From contig NZ_WFLK01000010.1 of assembly GCF_009208565.1 (NCBI RefSeq), forward strand, positions 124,001 to 188,000: a stretch of DNA of 64,000 nt, read 5' to 3'. Source of the stretch: Janthinobacterium aquaticum (GTDB lineage: Bacteria > Pseudomonadota > Gammaproteobacteria > Burkholderiales > Burkholderiaceae_D). This document shows, piece after piece, positions 55,421-64,000 of this stretch. Each line of letters opens with the position of its first letter. The first letter of the stretch is position 1. The notes under the pieces are model-generated. The model ran no database searches, was not told where the DNA came from, and was given only the letters and a program-made list of their open reading frames with translations. Made by a program: the position numbers and the translations under genes.

Positions 55421-57169
55421 GTGAAAAATTTAACTGTACGTACCCAGCTTGCGATTGCCTTTGGCGGCATTACCCTGTTGCTCGCTGCAATTGCCGTGAT
55501 TGCCATCGTGAGAATGTCTTATCAGGCAGCGACGTTCGAAAATTATGTCCATGGTGTACGCGCGCGTTCGGAAGCTTCCCATATCGTGCGCGAATCGGTA
55601 GGGATGCGCGCGGTGGCAGCAAGAAACCTGGTGTTTGTCACCTCGCCGGCAGAGCGCGAAGTGGAGAAGAAACTGGTCTTCCAGGCGCAGGAAGAGGTGG
55701 TGGCCAATCTGCGCACCCTGAAGGAGCTGGCAAAAGACCCATCCGTATCGGATGAAGCGCGGCGCATGATCGACAAGATCGACAGCATCGAACAGCAATA
55801 TTCACCTGTGGCGCTGGCCATTGTCGATCTTGCCCTGCATGACAAAAAAGACGAAGCCATCGTCAAAATCAACCAGGAATGCCGCCCGCTGCTGGCGCAA
55901 CTGGTTGCTGCCTCCAGGGAGTATGCGCAGTACACCACGCAGCACTCGCTGGAACTGATCAAGGCAGCCGAAGATAAATTCACGACAGCGAGAAACCAGC
56001 TCATTGTGCTGGGCCTGCTCGCCACCGCACTGGCCATTGCCGCCGGCATCATGATTTCGCGGCGCCTGCTGGGCGCACTGGGCGCCGAACCGGTGACATT
56101 ATGCGAAGCCGTAACCAAGGTCGCCAGCGGAGACCTGACCGGCGAACTGCATGTCAGGCCCGGTGACAGCAACAGCGTTCTGGCTGCGGTGCAGCGCATG
56201 CAGTTTTCGCTGGTCCAGGTCGTTTCCTCGGTGCGCCAGGATTCGGAACTGGTATCAACGGCCGCGGCGGAAATTTCCTCAGGCAATAACGACTTGTCGA
56301 ACCGGACCGAGGAACAAGCCAGCTCGCTGGAAAAAACCGCTTCGTCAATGGAGGAACTGACATCGACCGTCAAACAGAATGCTGAAAATGCGCGCCAGGC
56401 CAACGTGCTGGCCATTACGGCGTCCGATGTCGCGACCAAAGGCGGTGCTGTCGTTTCGCAAGTCGTGGGCACGATGGAGTCGATCAGCGAAGCTTCGCGC
56501 AAGATCGTCGATATCATCAGTGTGATCGACGGCATTGCGTTTCAAACTAATATCCTGGCACTGAACGCGGCGGTGGAAGCGGCCAGGGCCGGTGAGCAAG
56601 GGCGTGGATTTGCCGTGGTCGCGTCCGAAGTGCGCAACCTGGCGCAGCGCAGCGCCAGCGCCGCCAAGGAAATCAAGGTATTGATCGACAACTCGGTGGA
56701 ACGGGTTGACCTGGGCACCAAGTTTGCCAATGAAGCCGGCGCCACCATGTCGGAGGTTGTCAGCAGCGTCACGCGAGTCACCGATGTGATTGCCGAGATC
56801 GTCAGCGCAAGCCAGGAGCAGTCGACCGGAATCGAACAGATCAATGACGCCATCAGCGCCATGGACAATGTCACGCAGCAAAATGCGTCGCTGGTCGAAG
56901 AAGCGGCGGCAGCGGCTGAATCGCTGACAGCCCAGGCCGACAACCTGGTTCAGTCCGTGAGCATCTTTCAGATCCGTGCCGAGCGCAGCCAAGCTGCCGC
57001 GCCAGCGCAGGCCAGTGCCGTGCAGGTGCGCGCTGCAGTTCGCACACCGGCGCGCGCCGCAGCGGCCAGGCCAGTGAAGGTATCGAACGTCACCTCCCTG
57101 CCGGCAGCGAAGGCACGCAAGACAGCGGCCGCAGCAACAACTGACAGCGGCGACTGGGAAGAATTCTAG
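55421..57169 (+). CDS. Methyl-accepting chemotaxis protein
   Basis: The 582-residue receptor begins [16 protein letters not shown] (GTG start at 55421 after AAGGA). It has TM1 (about 10-30), a periplasmic four-helix sensor (about 35-185), TM2 (about 190-210), HAMP, and the signalling hairpin with the tip [39 protein letters not shown]-type sequence. It ends DWEEF, a CheR-tethering pentapeptide common in these bacteria. The linker before it is Ala-rich. It senses an unknown ligand and controls CheA. Confidence 0.95.
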   Translation: MKNLTVRTQLAIAFGGITLLLAAIAVIAIVRMSYQAATFENYVHGVRARSEASHIVRESVGMRAVAARNLVFVTSPAEREVEKKLVFQAQEEVVANLRTLKELAKDPSVSDEARRMIDKIDSIEQQYSPVALAIVDLALHDKKDEAIVKINQECRPLLAQLVAASREYAQYTTQHSLELIKAAEDKFTTARNQLIVLGLLATALAIAAGIMISRRLLGALGAEPVTLCEAVTKVASGDLTGELHVRPGDSNSVLAAVQRMQFSLVQVVSSVRQDSELVSTAAAEISSGNNDLSNRTEEQASSLEKTASSMEELTSTVKQNAENARQANVLAITASDVATKGGAVVSQVVGTMESISEASRKIVDIISVIDGIAFQTNILALNAAVEAARAGEQGRGFAVVASEVRNLAQRSASAAKEIKVLIDNSVERVDLGTKFANEAGATMSEVVSSVTRVTDVIAEIVSASQEQSTGIEQINDAISAMDNVTQQNASLVEEAAAAAESLTAQADNLVQSVSIFQIRAERSQAAAPAQASAVQVRAAVRTPARAAAARPVKVSNVTSLPAAKARKTAAAATTDSGDWEEF

Positions 57170-57182
57170 GCGCGCCAGCGAC

Positions 57183-58331
57183 TCATGCCGCGGCCAGCAT
57201 GCCGGTCTCGCGCTGCATGTTTTCAATCGCCCGGGCGTTGTACTGGTCGGCAAAGAATGCGTCGCCAAACAGCTGCCCGGCCTCGGCCTTGGTGGCCAGG
57301 TGTTGCATGGCCAGGCGGCGCTGCTGCCGGAAATGCGTCGGTTCGACATGTGCGTATTCGCGCCCGATGGCTGCCGTGTAGGCGTTGTAGACGTCATCGT
57401 CCTGGCCCAGGATGGCCAGGTCGGCGCTCAGCATGGCGTCTTTCAGCCGATGCGTAATCGCGGGGCCTTGGAAATGATCGGTGGCGCGGATCAGCTGCGC
57501 CACTTCATCGTTATCACCGGCATCAAGGCCGCTGGAGAGCCATAGCTGGGCGCTGGCTTCTTCGCTCGAATACAGCGCTTCGTCGTCGTGACTGTAGACG
57601 GCGTCGTGGAACCAGAAGGCCTTTTTCAGCAGCTGGCGCTCGCGTTTTCCTGCGCCGGTATTGTCGGCCCAGACGCGGATCTCGGTCAGGCCGTGCACCA
57701 GGTGTTCGAGGTTGTGATAATGGCGATCCGCGCCGCCGTAGGCCTGCGGCCCCGTCAGGTGGGCGAACCACTGCTCGAACAGCGCCAGCTGCGCGTCAGA
57801 CGCCTGCGCATAGTTCCACAGCGCTTGCCACTCCTTGCGCAGCGAGTCGAGTATCCATGCGTGATAGGCGGGCGCGGGCACGAACTTTTTCATGGTCCAG
57901 TGCCAGCCGACCGGGCCTTCGAGCGCCTTGACGAAGCTGGAACTGACCGAACCGAGGTCGCGCGGCGGCATCACGAAAATGGTCTTGGCGCCTTGCAGCA
58001 CATCGACGTTGGTCTGCTGGATCAGGTTTTCATAGTCGAAATCGGCGGTGGTGCGGATACCGCGAATCAGGTAGTCGCAGCCGTGCTTCTTGGCCGCGCG
58101 CGCCGTGTAGTCGCCCTTGACGATCACCACCTGCACATTGTCCCAGCCGCATTCGCGCGCGCTTTGTTCGATGATCTGCTTGCGCTCTTCAGCCGGAAAC
58201 TGCGGCTTCTTGGCCGGGTTTTGCGACAGGAACACGATCACCTCGTCGGCCAGCGAGCGTGCTTCGCCGATCACCCACATGTGGCCGTTGGTAATAGGGT
58301 CGAGGGTTCCTGAAAATCCGATTTTCTTCAT
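57183..58331 (-). CDS. Fusion of CoaD-like nucleotidyltransferase and HD-type phosphohydrolase
   Basis: The 382-residue protein joins two enzymes. Residues 1 to about 165 are a phosphopantetheine adenylyltransferase-like domain: GTLDPITNGHMWV carries the (T/H)xGH-type site, LIRGIRTTADFDYE the substrate Arg, and SSSFVKAL the KMSKS-like loop. After a linker, residues about 175-380 match the COG4339-type HD phosphohydrolases: RHYHNLEHL, FWFHDAVY, RATDHF and SADLAILG. Plain CoaD is about 160 residues and is normally a separate gene. The start at 58331 gives MKKIGFSGTLDP. The gene follows the two-component system after 111 bases and converges on the chemoreceptor gene. Actual substrates are unknown. 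Confidence 0.9.
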   Translation of the reverse strand: MKKIGFSGTLDPITNGHMWVIGEARSLADEVIVFLSQNPAKKPQFPAEERKQIIEQSARECGWDNVQVVIVKGDYTARAAKKHGCDYLIRGIRTTADFDYENLIQQTNVDVLQGAKTIFVMPPRDLGSVSSSFVKALEGPVGWHWTMKKFVPAPAYHAWILDSLRKEWQALWNYAQASDAQLALFEQWFAHLTGPQAYGGADRHYHNLEHLVHGLTEIRVWADNTGAGKRERQLLKKAFWFHDAVYSHDDEALYSSEEASAQLWLSSGLDAGDNDEVAQLIRATDHFQGPAITHRLKDAMLSADLAILGQDDDVYNAYTAAIGREYAHVEPTHFRQQRRLAMQHLATKAEAGQLFGDAFFADQYNARAIENMQRETGMLAAA

Positions 58332-58442
58332 GCTGCATGGCTCCTGGTCTGGGGCGATATTGATTGCCAGACAATATAGGCAGCGCGCGCGCGCGTCAAT
58401 GCGCGCGCCGGCCAGCAACAGCAAATCGGTGTAAAGAACGCT

Positions 58443-59789
58443 TTATTTCTTGAGTGGCGACGGAAACTCCACCCGCACGCATAACCCGCCCAGGCGTTCG
58501 GACTGATCGAGCACCAGCCTGGCGCCATGGCGCTCGGCAATGGCCTTGATAATGGCCAGGCCCAGGCCGCTGCCATTGGCTTCGGTGCCGGGCACGCGGT
58601 AAAAGCGGCTGAACACGCGCTCGCGCTCCTCGGGCGGGATGCCGGGACCGCTGTCTTCCACCGACAGCGTCACGCCCACCGGGCTGGCGCGCAGATCGAT
58701 ATCGACCGTGCCGCCCTGCGGCGTGTATTTGATGGCGTTGTCGATCAGGTTGCGCAGCAGGATATTGAGCGCATCGGCCTGGCCGCTGGTGCTGGCCGGG
58801 TCCATATGGTGCAGGCCCAGGTCGATCTGGCGCGCCTGCGCCACGCCGGTCATGTCGCCCAAAGCGCGCTTGACCACTTCGTTCAGGTCCACCGTCTGCA
58901 GCTGGTCGCCGCTGGCGGCGCTTGCTTCCTGGCGCGCCAGCACCAGCAGCTGCTCGACCAGACGCGTGGCGCGCTCGATGCCGGCGCTGACGCGGCTGAC
59001 GGCCAGGCTGCGTTTTTCCTGGGTCTCGGCGCGCTCCAGGCTCAGCACCTGCAGTTTCAGCGCCGCCAGCGGCGTGCGCAGTTCATGCGCGGCATCGGCG
59101 ACGAAATGCTGCTGGGCGTCAAACGCGGTTTTCACGCGGTCGAACAGCAGATTAAGCTCATGCACCAGCGGGCGCACTTCGTCGGGCAGGCCCGCTTCGG
59201 AGACCGGCGACAGATCGTCGGCCTGGCGCGCCGCCACCTGCTTGCGTACGCGCGAGACCGGCGCCAGCGAACCGCTGACCACCCACCACACCACCAGCAT
59301 CAGAATCGGCGCCATCAGCGCAATCGGGCCGACCGTGCGCAGCGCCAGGCTGCCGGCCATGCGTTTGCGCACGGCCATATCCTGCGCAATTTGTACTGTC
59401 TGGGAACTGGTCTGCACCGAAAAAATGCGGTAGGTGGTGCCATTGGCCTTGACGTTGGAAAAGCCCAGCACCGCGCGCTGCGGCAGTTCGGCGCGCGTGA
59501 TCGAACGGAACACCTGCACCCCGTCCGGCGTCCATACCTGCACCACCATGTCGTTGTTGGCCGGATCGGCCGGCAGCGCCTCGGCATGGTTGGCCAGCGG
59601 CGCGCCCGAGCGCAGCGACAGCGCCATCTGCTGCATGTGATAGTCGAAAATCTGGTCGGCGTCGTACAGCGCGCTGCGGTAGGCGATCGAGGCCTGCGCC
59701 AGCGCCGCCATGATGATGGCGGCCAGCAGGAACCACAGCAGGCGCCCCCGCAGCGAGTGGGTCACCATGACCTTGACGTTCATCTTCAC
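58443..59789 (-). CDS. Sensor histidine kinase (TctE/QseC type)
   Basis: The 448-residue inner-membrane kinase has TM1 near 15-38, a periplasmic 2CSK_N-like sensor of about 130 residues, TM2 near 160-180, HAMP, H box AHELRTPLA, and an ATPase domain with NLIDNAIKYTP, EDSGPGIP and GSGLGLAI. It is read from GTG overlapping the regulator stop (GTGA); an ATG two codons later with AAGG spacing is equally possible. The pair follows the MucD-like protease gene, suggesting an envelope-stress role. Confidence 0.9.
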   Translation of the reverse strand: MKMNVKVMVTHSLRGRLLWFLLAAIIMAALAQASIAYRSALYDADQIFDYHMQQMALSLRSGAPLANHAEALPADPANNDMVVQVWTPDGVQVFRSITRAELPQRAVLGFSNVKANGTTYRIFSVQTSSQTVQIAQDMAVRKRMAGSLALRTVGPIALMAPILMLVVWWVVSGSLAPVSRVRKQVAARQADDLSPVSEAGLPDEVRPLVHELNLLFDRVKTAFDAQQHFVADAAHELRTPLAALKLQVLSLERAETQEKRSLAVSRVSAGIERATRLVEQLLVLARQEASAASGDQLQTVDLNEVVKRALGDMTGVAQARQIDLGLHHMDPASTSGQADALNILLRNLIDNAIKYTPQGGTVDIDLRASPVGVTLSVEDSGPGIPPEERERVFSRFYRVPGTEANGSGLGLAIIKAIAERHGARLVLDQSERLGGLCVRVEFPSPLKK

Positions 59790-60445
59790 GCCTTGGGCAC
59801 CATGTAGCCCAGGCCGCGCACGTTCTGGATCAGCTCGCTACCAAGCTTCTTGCGCAGGCCGTGGATATACACTTCCACCGCATTGCTGTTGACTTCGTCT
59901 TTCCAGCTGTACAGCTTTTCTTCCAGCTGCGCGCGCGACAGCACGATGCCCGGGCGCGCGATCAGCGCTTCAAGCACCGCCCATTCGCGTGCCGACAGAT
60001 TGACCGGATGGCCGTCGGCAATGACTTCGCGCGTGAGCGGATTGATCGACACGCCCTGGTGCTCGAACACCGGCTCGGGGCGGCCCGAAGCGCGCCGCAG
60101 CAAGGCGCGGATGCGCGCCAGCAATTCGTCGAGGTCATAGGGTTTGAGCACATAATCGTCGGCGCCAGCGTCCAGGCCGGCAATGCGCTGCTCGACGGCG
60201 TCGCGCGCGGTAGCGACCAGTACCGGGGTGTCGAGCTTGCGCAGGCGCATCGAGCGCAGCACTTCCAGGCCATCCTTGCGCGGCAGGCCCAGGTCGAGCA
60301 GCACCAGGTCATAGGTTTGCGTCTGCAGGGCGGTATCGGCCATATCGCCGTCCTTGACCCAGTCAACCGCGTAATGCTCGGCGCGCAGCAGGTCAAGCAC
60401 CACCTCGCCGATCATGATGTCGTCTTCTACCAGTAATAAACGCAT
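59786..60445 (-). CDS. OmpR-family response regulator
   Basis: The 219-residue regulator has the acidic pocket E7-D8-D9, phospho-acceptor D51 (VLLDLGLPR), a VLKPYD lysine and a winged helix ending VRGLGYMV. It is coupled to the downstream kinase. Its closest-looking relative in this window is the QseB-like regulator at 5589, but the two sets are separate loci. Confidence 0.93.
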   Translation of the reverse strand: MRLLLVEDDIMIGEVVLDLLRAEHYAVDWVKDGDMADTALQTQTYDLVLLDLGLPRKDGLEVLRSMRLRKLDTPVLVATARDAVEQRIAGLDAGADDYVLKPYDLDELLARIRALLRRASGRPEPVFEHQGVSINPLTREVIADGHPVNLSAREWAVLEALIARPGIVLSRAQLEEKLYSWKDEVNSNAVEVYIHGLRKKLGSELIQNVRGLGYMVPKA

Positions 60446-60494
60446 GCCCTGTTCCTTTTATTATTTTTAACCCGAAACGCCAATCCCAGGGGGC

Positions 60495-60589
60495 GTAGGT
60501 CGGATTAGGCCCTTCGGGCCGTAATCCGACAACATTGTTGGCGCAAGAGGCGATTGTCGGATTACGGCCTGCGGCCTAATCCGACCTAC
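60495..60589. repeat. Family A BIME-like palindromic repeat, copy 4
   Basis: The 95-base element has fixed ends GTAGGTCGGATTA/TAATCCGACCTAC and stems GCCCTTCGGGC and GGCCTGCGGCC. It fills the gap between the protease gene stop (60605) and the response-regulator start (60445), so it may set their relative expression. Confidence 0.9.
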
Positions 60590-60604
60590 GTATTTGCCTC
60601 CGCA

Positions 60605-62125
60605 CTAACCCAGCCGCACCGGAATAAAGATTTTGTCCGCACCGCGCTGTATCAGCAGGGCCACCGACTTGGCCGACTTGTCGACCACGTCGCGCACCTG
60701 CTCGACGCTGTTGACGGGGCGGCCGTTGACCGACAATAACACGTCGCCCGGCTGCACCCCGGCATTGGCGGCGGCGCCGCCGGCGTCTTCCACCAGCAGG
60801 CCGGCGCTGATGCCGGACTCGCGTTTTTCATCCGATTGTAACGGACGCAGCGCCAGGCCCAGTTTTACCTTGCCGGCCTCGCCGCTGACCGGCGTGGCGT
60901 CGGCCACCTTGTCGGCGGCATTGCCCAGCGTGGCCGACAGCGTGACGATCTTGCCGTCGCGCCAGACGTCCATATTGATCTTGTCGCCCGGCAGCGCGAT
61001 GCCCACCATGGCCGGCAGGTCGCCCGAAGCGATAATGCGCTGGCCGTTCATCTTGCGGATCACGTCGCCTGACTTGAGGCCGGCCTTGTCGGCCGGGCTG
61101 CCGCGCTCGACGTTGGCCACCAGCGCGCCTTCCGGCGTAGCCAGCTTGAACGAATCGGCAAAACCCTGGTTCACTTCCTGCACCGTCACGCCCAGCTTGG
61201 CATGGCTGGCTTTGCCGGTGGCAACGATCTGGTCCTTGATACGGCTGGCCAGGTCGATCGGAATGGCAAACGACAGGCCCTGGAAGCCGCCGGTCTGGCT
61301 ATAGATCTGCGAATTGATGCCGACCACTTCGCCGCGCGTATTGAACAGCGGGCCGCCCGAGTTGCCGGGGTTGACCGCCACGTCGGTCTGGATAAACGGC
61401 ACGTTGCTGTCGTCAGGCAAGGACCTGCCCTTGGCGCTGACCACGCCGGCCGTAACCGTGCTGTCAAAGCCATAGGGCGAGCCGATAGCCAGCACCCACT
61501 CGCCCACTTTCAGGTCGTTCGATTCGCCCAGCGGCACCACCGGCAGCTTGTTCGCGTCGATTTTCAGCACCGCAATATCGGTCTTCGGATCGCTGCCCAG
61601 CACCTTGGCGCGGAACTCGCGGCGGTCGTTGAGCTTGACGGTCACTTCACGCGCATCGCGCACCACGTGCGCATTGGTCATGATGATGCCGTCCGGGCTG
61701 ACGATAAAGCCGGAACCGAGGCCATGCGTGGGCACATCGCGTCCGCCGCGCTGGCCGCCTTGCGGTCCCTGCCCCTGGAAGCGGCGGAAAAATTCAAAGA
61801 AGGGGTCGTTGCCGAAGTCGTCGCCAGCCTGGCCGGCGCCGTCGTAGCTGACCTTGGTGCTGCCGGTCACGCTGATATTGACCACCGCCGGGCTGTTGCG
61901 CGCGGCGATCTGGCTGAAGTCGGGCAGCGCGACCTGCGGGCCGCTGGCCGGCATGGCTGCCGCTGGCGCGCTGGCGGCGGCCACCGGTGCTGCCGGGGCG
62001 CCATTGGCGCCGGCGTTGCTCTGATGCACCACCATGGCGCCACCGGCGCCAAGCACACCGATCGCGGCCAGCGCGGCTACGGTACGTTTGATTTTCAACG
62101 ATGTGCTGGGGGATTGCTTGTCCAT
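60605..62125 (-). CDS. mucD: DegP/MucD-type periplasmic serine protease
   Basis: The 506-residue Do-family protease has an N-terminal export signal or anchor (RTVAALAAIGVLGAGGAMVV), a trypsin-like domain with triad His in TNAHVV, Asp in DIAVLKID and Ser in NPGNSGGPLF, and two PDZ domains. It degrades misfolded envelope proteins. The ATG at 62125 follows GAGGAGC. The gene stands upstream of the two-component pair on the same strand, with repeat A copy 4 between. Confidence 0.93.
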   Translation of the reverse strand: MDKQSPSTSLKIKRTVAALAAIGVLGAGGAMVVHQSNAGANGAPAAPVAAASAPAAAMPASGPQVALPDFSQIAARNSPAVVNISVTGSTKVSYDGAGQAGDDFGNDPFFEFFRRFQGQGPQGGQRGGRDVPTHGLGSGFIVSPDGIIMTNAHVVRDAREVTVKLNDRREFRAKVLGSDPKTDIAVLKIDANKLPVVPLGESNDLKVGEWVLAIGSPYGFDSTVTAGVVSAKGRSLPDDSNVPFIQTDVAVNPGNSGGPLFNTRGEVVGINSQIYSQTGGFQGLSFAIPIDLASRIKDQIVATGKASHAKLGVTVQEVNQGFADSFKLATPEGALVANVERGSPADKAGLKSGDVIRKMNGQRIIASGDLPAMVGIALPGDKINMDVWRDGKIVTLSATLGNAADKVADATPVSGEAGKVKLGLALRPLQSDEKRESGISAGLLVEDAGGAAANAGVQPGDVLLSVNGRPVNSVEQVRDVVDKSAKSVALLIQRGADKIFIPVRLG

Positions 62126-62298
62126 GTTATTGCTCCTCATTCGATGAGATACTGATGTATGCAATATTGGGCTACGAGTCTTAGGCCGTACTTAACTTTT
62201 TTCTCTCAAGAAATAGGCGTTGCGCCTTTAAGCATGGCTTAATCAAGCAGCTCCTGCATCATCAATGCCCGATAAAAAAGGCGGTCCGGACGTGACAC

Positions 62299-62357
62299 TG
62301 GCCGGATAAACCGGCCAGTATTTTACTGCAAGGCAGGGAGCTAACCCTGCCTGTCAG
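62299..62357. terminator. Two stem-loops between the sHSP and mucD genes
   Basis: CTGGCCGG-ATAAA-CCGGCCAG (about 62299-62320) and GGCAGGG-AGCTAA-CCCTGCC (about 62334-62354) lie behind the small heat-shock gene. A TAAAATA stretch between them is the only A/T run. They likely end the sHSP message on the minus strand. Confidence 0.55.
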
Positions 62358-62372
62358 ATCAAGCTTGCGTTA

Positions 62373-62849
62373 TCAGGCGGCCTGGCGCTGCTCCAGTGCC
62401 TCGACATTGGTGTCGGCGCTGATGGTGTCGCTGCCGCTGCCGATATCGATCTTGCGTGGCTTGTGCGCTTCGGGCACTTCCCGCACCAGTTCGATGGTCA
62501 GCATGCCGTTTTCAAACGTGGCGCCGGTCACCTTGACGTGGTTGGCCAGCTGGAAGCGCTGTTCGAAATCACGGGCCGCGATGCCGCGGTGCAGGAAGGT
62601 GCGTTCGACGCCGTCTTTCTGCTTGCGGCCGGTCACCTGCAGCGAGTCGCGCTCGGTCATGATGTCGATTTCAGCGCGGGAAAAACCTGCCAGCGCCATC
62701 ACGATGCGGTATTTGTCTTCCGAGACCAGCTCGATGTTGTACGGTGGGTAGCTCGGCTGGGCGTCGGCGCGCTGATCGTTAAGCAACTGGGCCAGGCGGT
62801 CAAAGCCGATGGCGGAACGATACAGGGGGGCGAGGTCAAATGTACGCAT
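62373..62849 (-). CDS. Small heat-shock protein Hsp20/IbpA family
   Basis: The 158-residue protein starts MRTFDLAPLYRSAIGFDRL, as IbpA does, and has the alpha-crystallin domain (ALAGFSRAEIDIMTERDSLQVTG...LHRGIAARDFEQRFQLANHVKV). It ends with an EALEQRQAA-type tail. It is a holdase that binds aggregating proteins. A heat-shock sigma-32 promoter lies upstream. The start at 62849 follows AAGGAT; an ATG six codons earlier is less typical. Confidence 0.95.
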   Translation of the reverse strand: MRTFDLAPLYRSAIGFDRLAQLLNDQRADAQPSYPPYNIELVSEDKYRIVMALAGFSRAEIDIMTERDSLQVTGRKQKDGVERTFLHRGIAARDFEQRFQLANHVKVTGATFENGMLTIELVREVPEAHKPRKIDIGSGSDTISADTNVEALEQRQAA

Positions 62850-62918
62850 GATGAATATCCTTTTCAAGTTAAGCGATATGGGACGCGGACCTCACAATGA
62901 GCATCCGCTTGCTACCCA

Positions 62919-62947
62919 ATCTAGGGGTGCAATTGCGCCCTTCAAGG
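62919..62947 (-). promoter_or_regulatory. Sigma-32 heat-shock promoter of the Hsp20 gene
   Basis: On the minus strand CTTGAA, 13-base spacer, CCCCTAGAT closely matches the heat-shock consensus CTTGAA-N13-CCCCATnT. The 5' leader between it and the ATG has a GCGGA...TCCGC hairpin, possibly temperature-sensitive. Confidence 0.75.
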
Positions 62948-63005
62948 CCTTGAAAAACACTTTTTTTGCCCCAGTGGCGAAAATATTTTTGCAGGCGTTA
63001 CTATG

Positions 63006-63221
63006 CTAATCCTCCTGCCAGACGTGCTTCAGCGCCGTGCGGTTGCCGACCCCGAGCTTCTGATAGACAGCATGAAGCTGGTTGCGTACCGTCGCTGGTG
63101 ACTTGCACAGCTTGCGTGCGATGACCTTGTATGGCTGGCCCTGCGTGGCCATAGACGCAACCAGGCGCTCAGCCGGAGTCAGTTGCTGCAAACCTCGATT
63201 ATTGAGCAAGGATATATTCAT
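63006..63221 (-). CDS. Small LuxR/GerE-type HTH protein
   Basis: The 71-residue protein is almost only a LuxR-type HTH: LTPAERLVASMATQGQPYKVIARKL and SPATVRNQLHAVYQKLGVGNRTAL. It has no receiver or ligand-binding domain. Stand-alone HTHs of this kind can act as partners or competitors of full regulators. A downstream lipoprotein gene points the same way after 65 bases. Confidence 0.85.
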   Translation of the reverse strand: MNISLLNNRGLQQLTPAERLVASMATQGQPYKVIARKLCKSPATVRNQLHAVYQKLGVGNRTALKHVWQED

Positions 63222-63286
63222 GGGCTACCGACCTTCACAAGGGCACATGGCCGCGCCAGTCATGGCGCGGCGTGGAAAAACCAGCC

Positions 63287-63592
63287 TTAGCGGCAAGCGT
63301 AGGCCTTGCCCACCCATTCATTGGTGGCGCTCGTGCCCTGCTGCCCCCAGACGATATCGCTGGCCTTCAGATCAACCGCTGCGTTCATGGCCTTGGCCTT
63401 GGCGTTCTTGCTGCCAATGGAGGAACTGAGGCCAACAAAAATCGCGTCCGAGCCATTGACGTTGCCAAGGAAGCGACAGCCCTTGACGTTTTGCTCATTG
63501 ACTTCACGGATGCTATTGGGAGCAACAGTAGTGCAGCCGGCCAGCACCAGCATGGCGGCCGGGATGGCCCATTGCGACAGACGTATCAACAT
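63287..63592 (-). CDS. Small lipoprotein (DUF4156-like)
   Basis: The 101-residue protein has a lipoprotein signal with lipobox LAGC near residue 20 and a short folded part with two further Cys (KGCRFLGNV, KAYACR end). It resembles DUF4156-type outer-membrane lipoproteins of unknown role. Confidence 0.8.
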   Translation of the reverse strand: MLIRLSQWAIPAAMLVLAGCTTVAPNSIREVNEQNVKGCRFLGNVNGSDAIFVGLSSSIGSKNAKAKAMNAAVDLKASDIVWGQQGTSATNEWVGKAYACR

Positions 63593-63781
63593 GAATTTTT
63601 ACTTTCCAAAAGTGTTAAAAGTGGGGAGGAGTCACCGGAACTACCGGCGCAACTGGCCCTGCCTGGACTTGTTCGCAAAGCGCCGCTGCCCGGTTCAATC
63701 TTTTTTGCGCATTTAAAAAGTTTCCACAATGCTATAATTTACCGAGCTCATCTATTTCCTTTGCCAGCCTAGCCATTCACC

Positions 63782-64000
63782 ATGAGCTCCCTGCCCGTTA
63801 ATCCCGCTGAACTGCTGGCCGCCATGGCCGCCGGGGATCAGCGCGCACTCGACAGCCTGTACCGGGCCTGGTCGTCGCGCGTACGCGTATTTGTGCGGCT
63901 GCAGCTCGCTGGCAGTTGCCTTGATGCGCATGCCATCGCCGACGAAGTGACGGTCGACGTGTTCCATGACGTCTGGCGCGCACCGATGCGCTATGATGGC
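63782..64000 (+). CDS. ECF-type sigma factor (3' end outside window)
   Basis: The first 73 codons are present: MSSLPVNPAELLAAMAAGDQ, then region 2 pieces (LDSLYRAW, DEVTVDVFHDVWR) of ECF sigma factors. The window ends before region 4, so the class and anti-sigma partner cannot be seen. Confidence 0.85.
   Translation, partial: MSSLPVNPAELLAAMAAGDQRALDSLYRAWSSRVRVFVRLQLAGSCLDAHAIADEVTVDVFHDVWRAPMRYDG

Overview
The window is GC-rich, gene-dense chromosomal DNA. Its gene content and order (pyrG-eno-ftsB, dapA-bamC, PHP phosphatase-YciO-M50 protease, roxA, slyD, mutS, error-prone dnaE2, chemoreceptor ending DWEEF) point to a betaproteobacterium of the Oxalobacteraceae, most like Janthinobacterium, Duganella or Massilia. 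The genus is inferred from the proteins only. No tRNA, rRNA, transposase gene or CRISPR array was seen. || Layout. 1-6.3 kb: the 3' part of a membrane GGDEF/EAL regulator, an orphan small gene, an RpiR-type regulator, and a qseB-qseC-ygiW-like operon on the minus strand with two candidate QseB/PmrA boxes. 6.4-7.8 kb: a class III aminotransferase behind palindromic operator-like DNA. 7.8-18.6 kb: a one-direction type VI secretion block, tssF-tssG-vgrG-tle3-(two DUF2875 adaptor-like genes)-PAAR. Divergent from it is a membrane Ser/Thr kinase with TPRs plus an unknown partner gene in AT-rich DNA (18.9-21.7 kb). 21.7-31.6 kb: GAF-EAL protein, MFS transporter, a decayed aldo/keto reductase, mutS, a secreted protein of unknown function, a repeat cluster, slyD and roxA. 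31.9-41.1 kb: an Ala-rich lipoprotein, then bamC, dapA, a methyltransferase, M50 protease, YciO, htpX, PHP phosphatase and an alpha/beta hydrolase on the minus strand, followed by a gamma-carbonic anhydrase and hslO. 41.4-46.1 kb: two small orphan genes, ftsB, eno, pyrG and a PRC-barrel protein. 46.1-57.2 kb: FAD-linked oxidase, GNAT, a SOS-controlled dnaE2, PhzF-like protein, TonB-dependent receptor and chemoreceptor. 57.2-64 kb: an unusual CoaD-like/HD-hydrolase fusion, a two-component system, a DegP/MucD protease, a heat-shock sHSP, a small LuxR-type HTH protein, a lipoprotein and the start of an ECF sigma factor. || How the parts may work together. The vgrG-tle3-DUF2875-PAAR genes form a complete effector-delivery cassette (spike tip, spike, lipase, adaptor), with a kinase next door that could control it. 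The adaptor is duplicated, and the two copies carry different export signals. The 57-63 kb region groups envelope and heat stress functions (MucD, two-component system, sHSP). Two families of dispersed palindromic repeats run through the intergenic regions: family A, four BIME-like copies ending in GTAGGTCGGATTA/TAATCCGACCTAC, and family B, built on GGGGTCAGTTCCGCC. The most unusual items are the CoaD-HD fusion, the duplicated T6SS adaptor with swapped signals, the chimeric kinase locus and a solitary type I-E-like CRISPR repeat.
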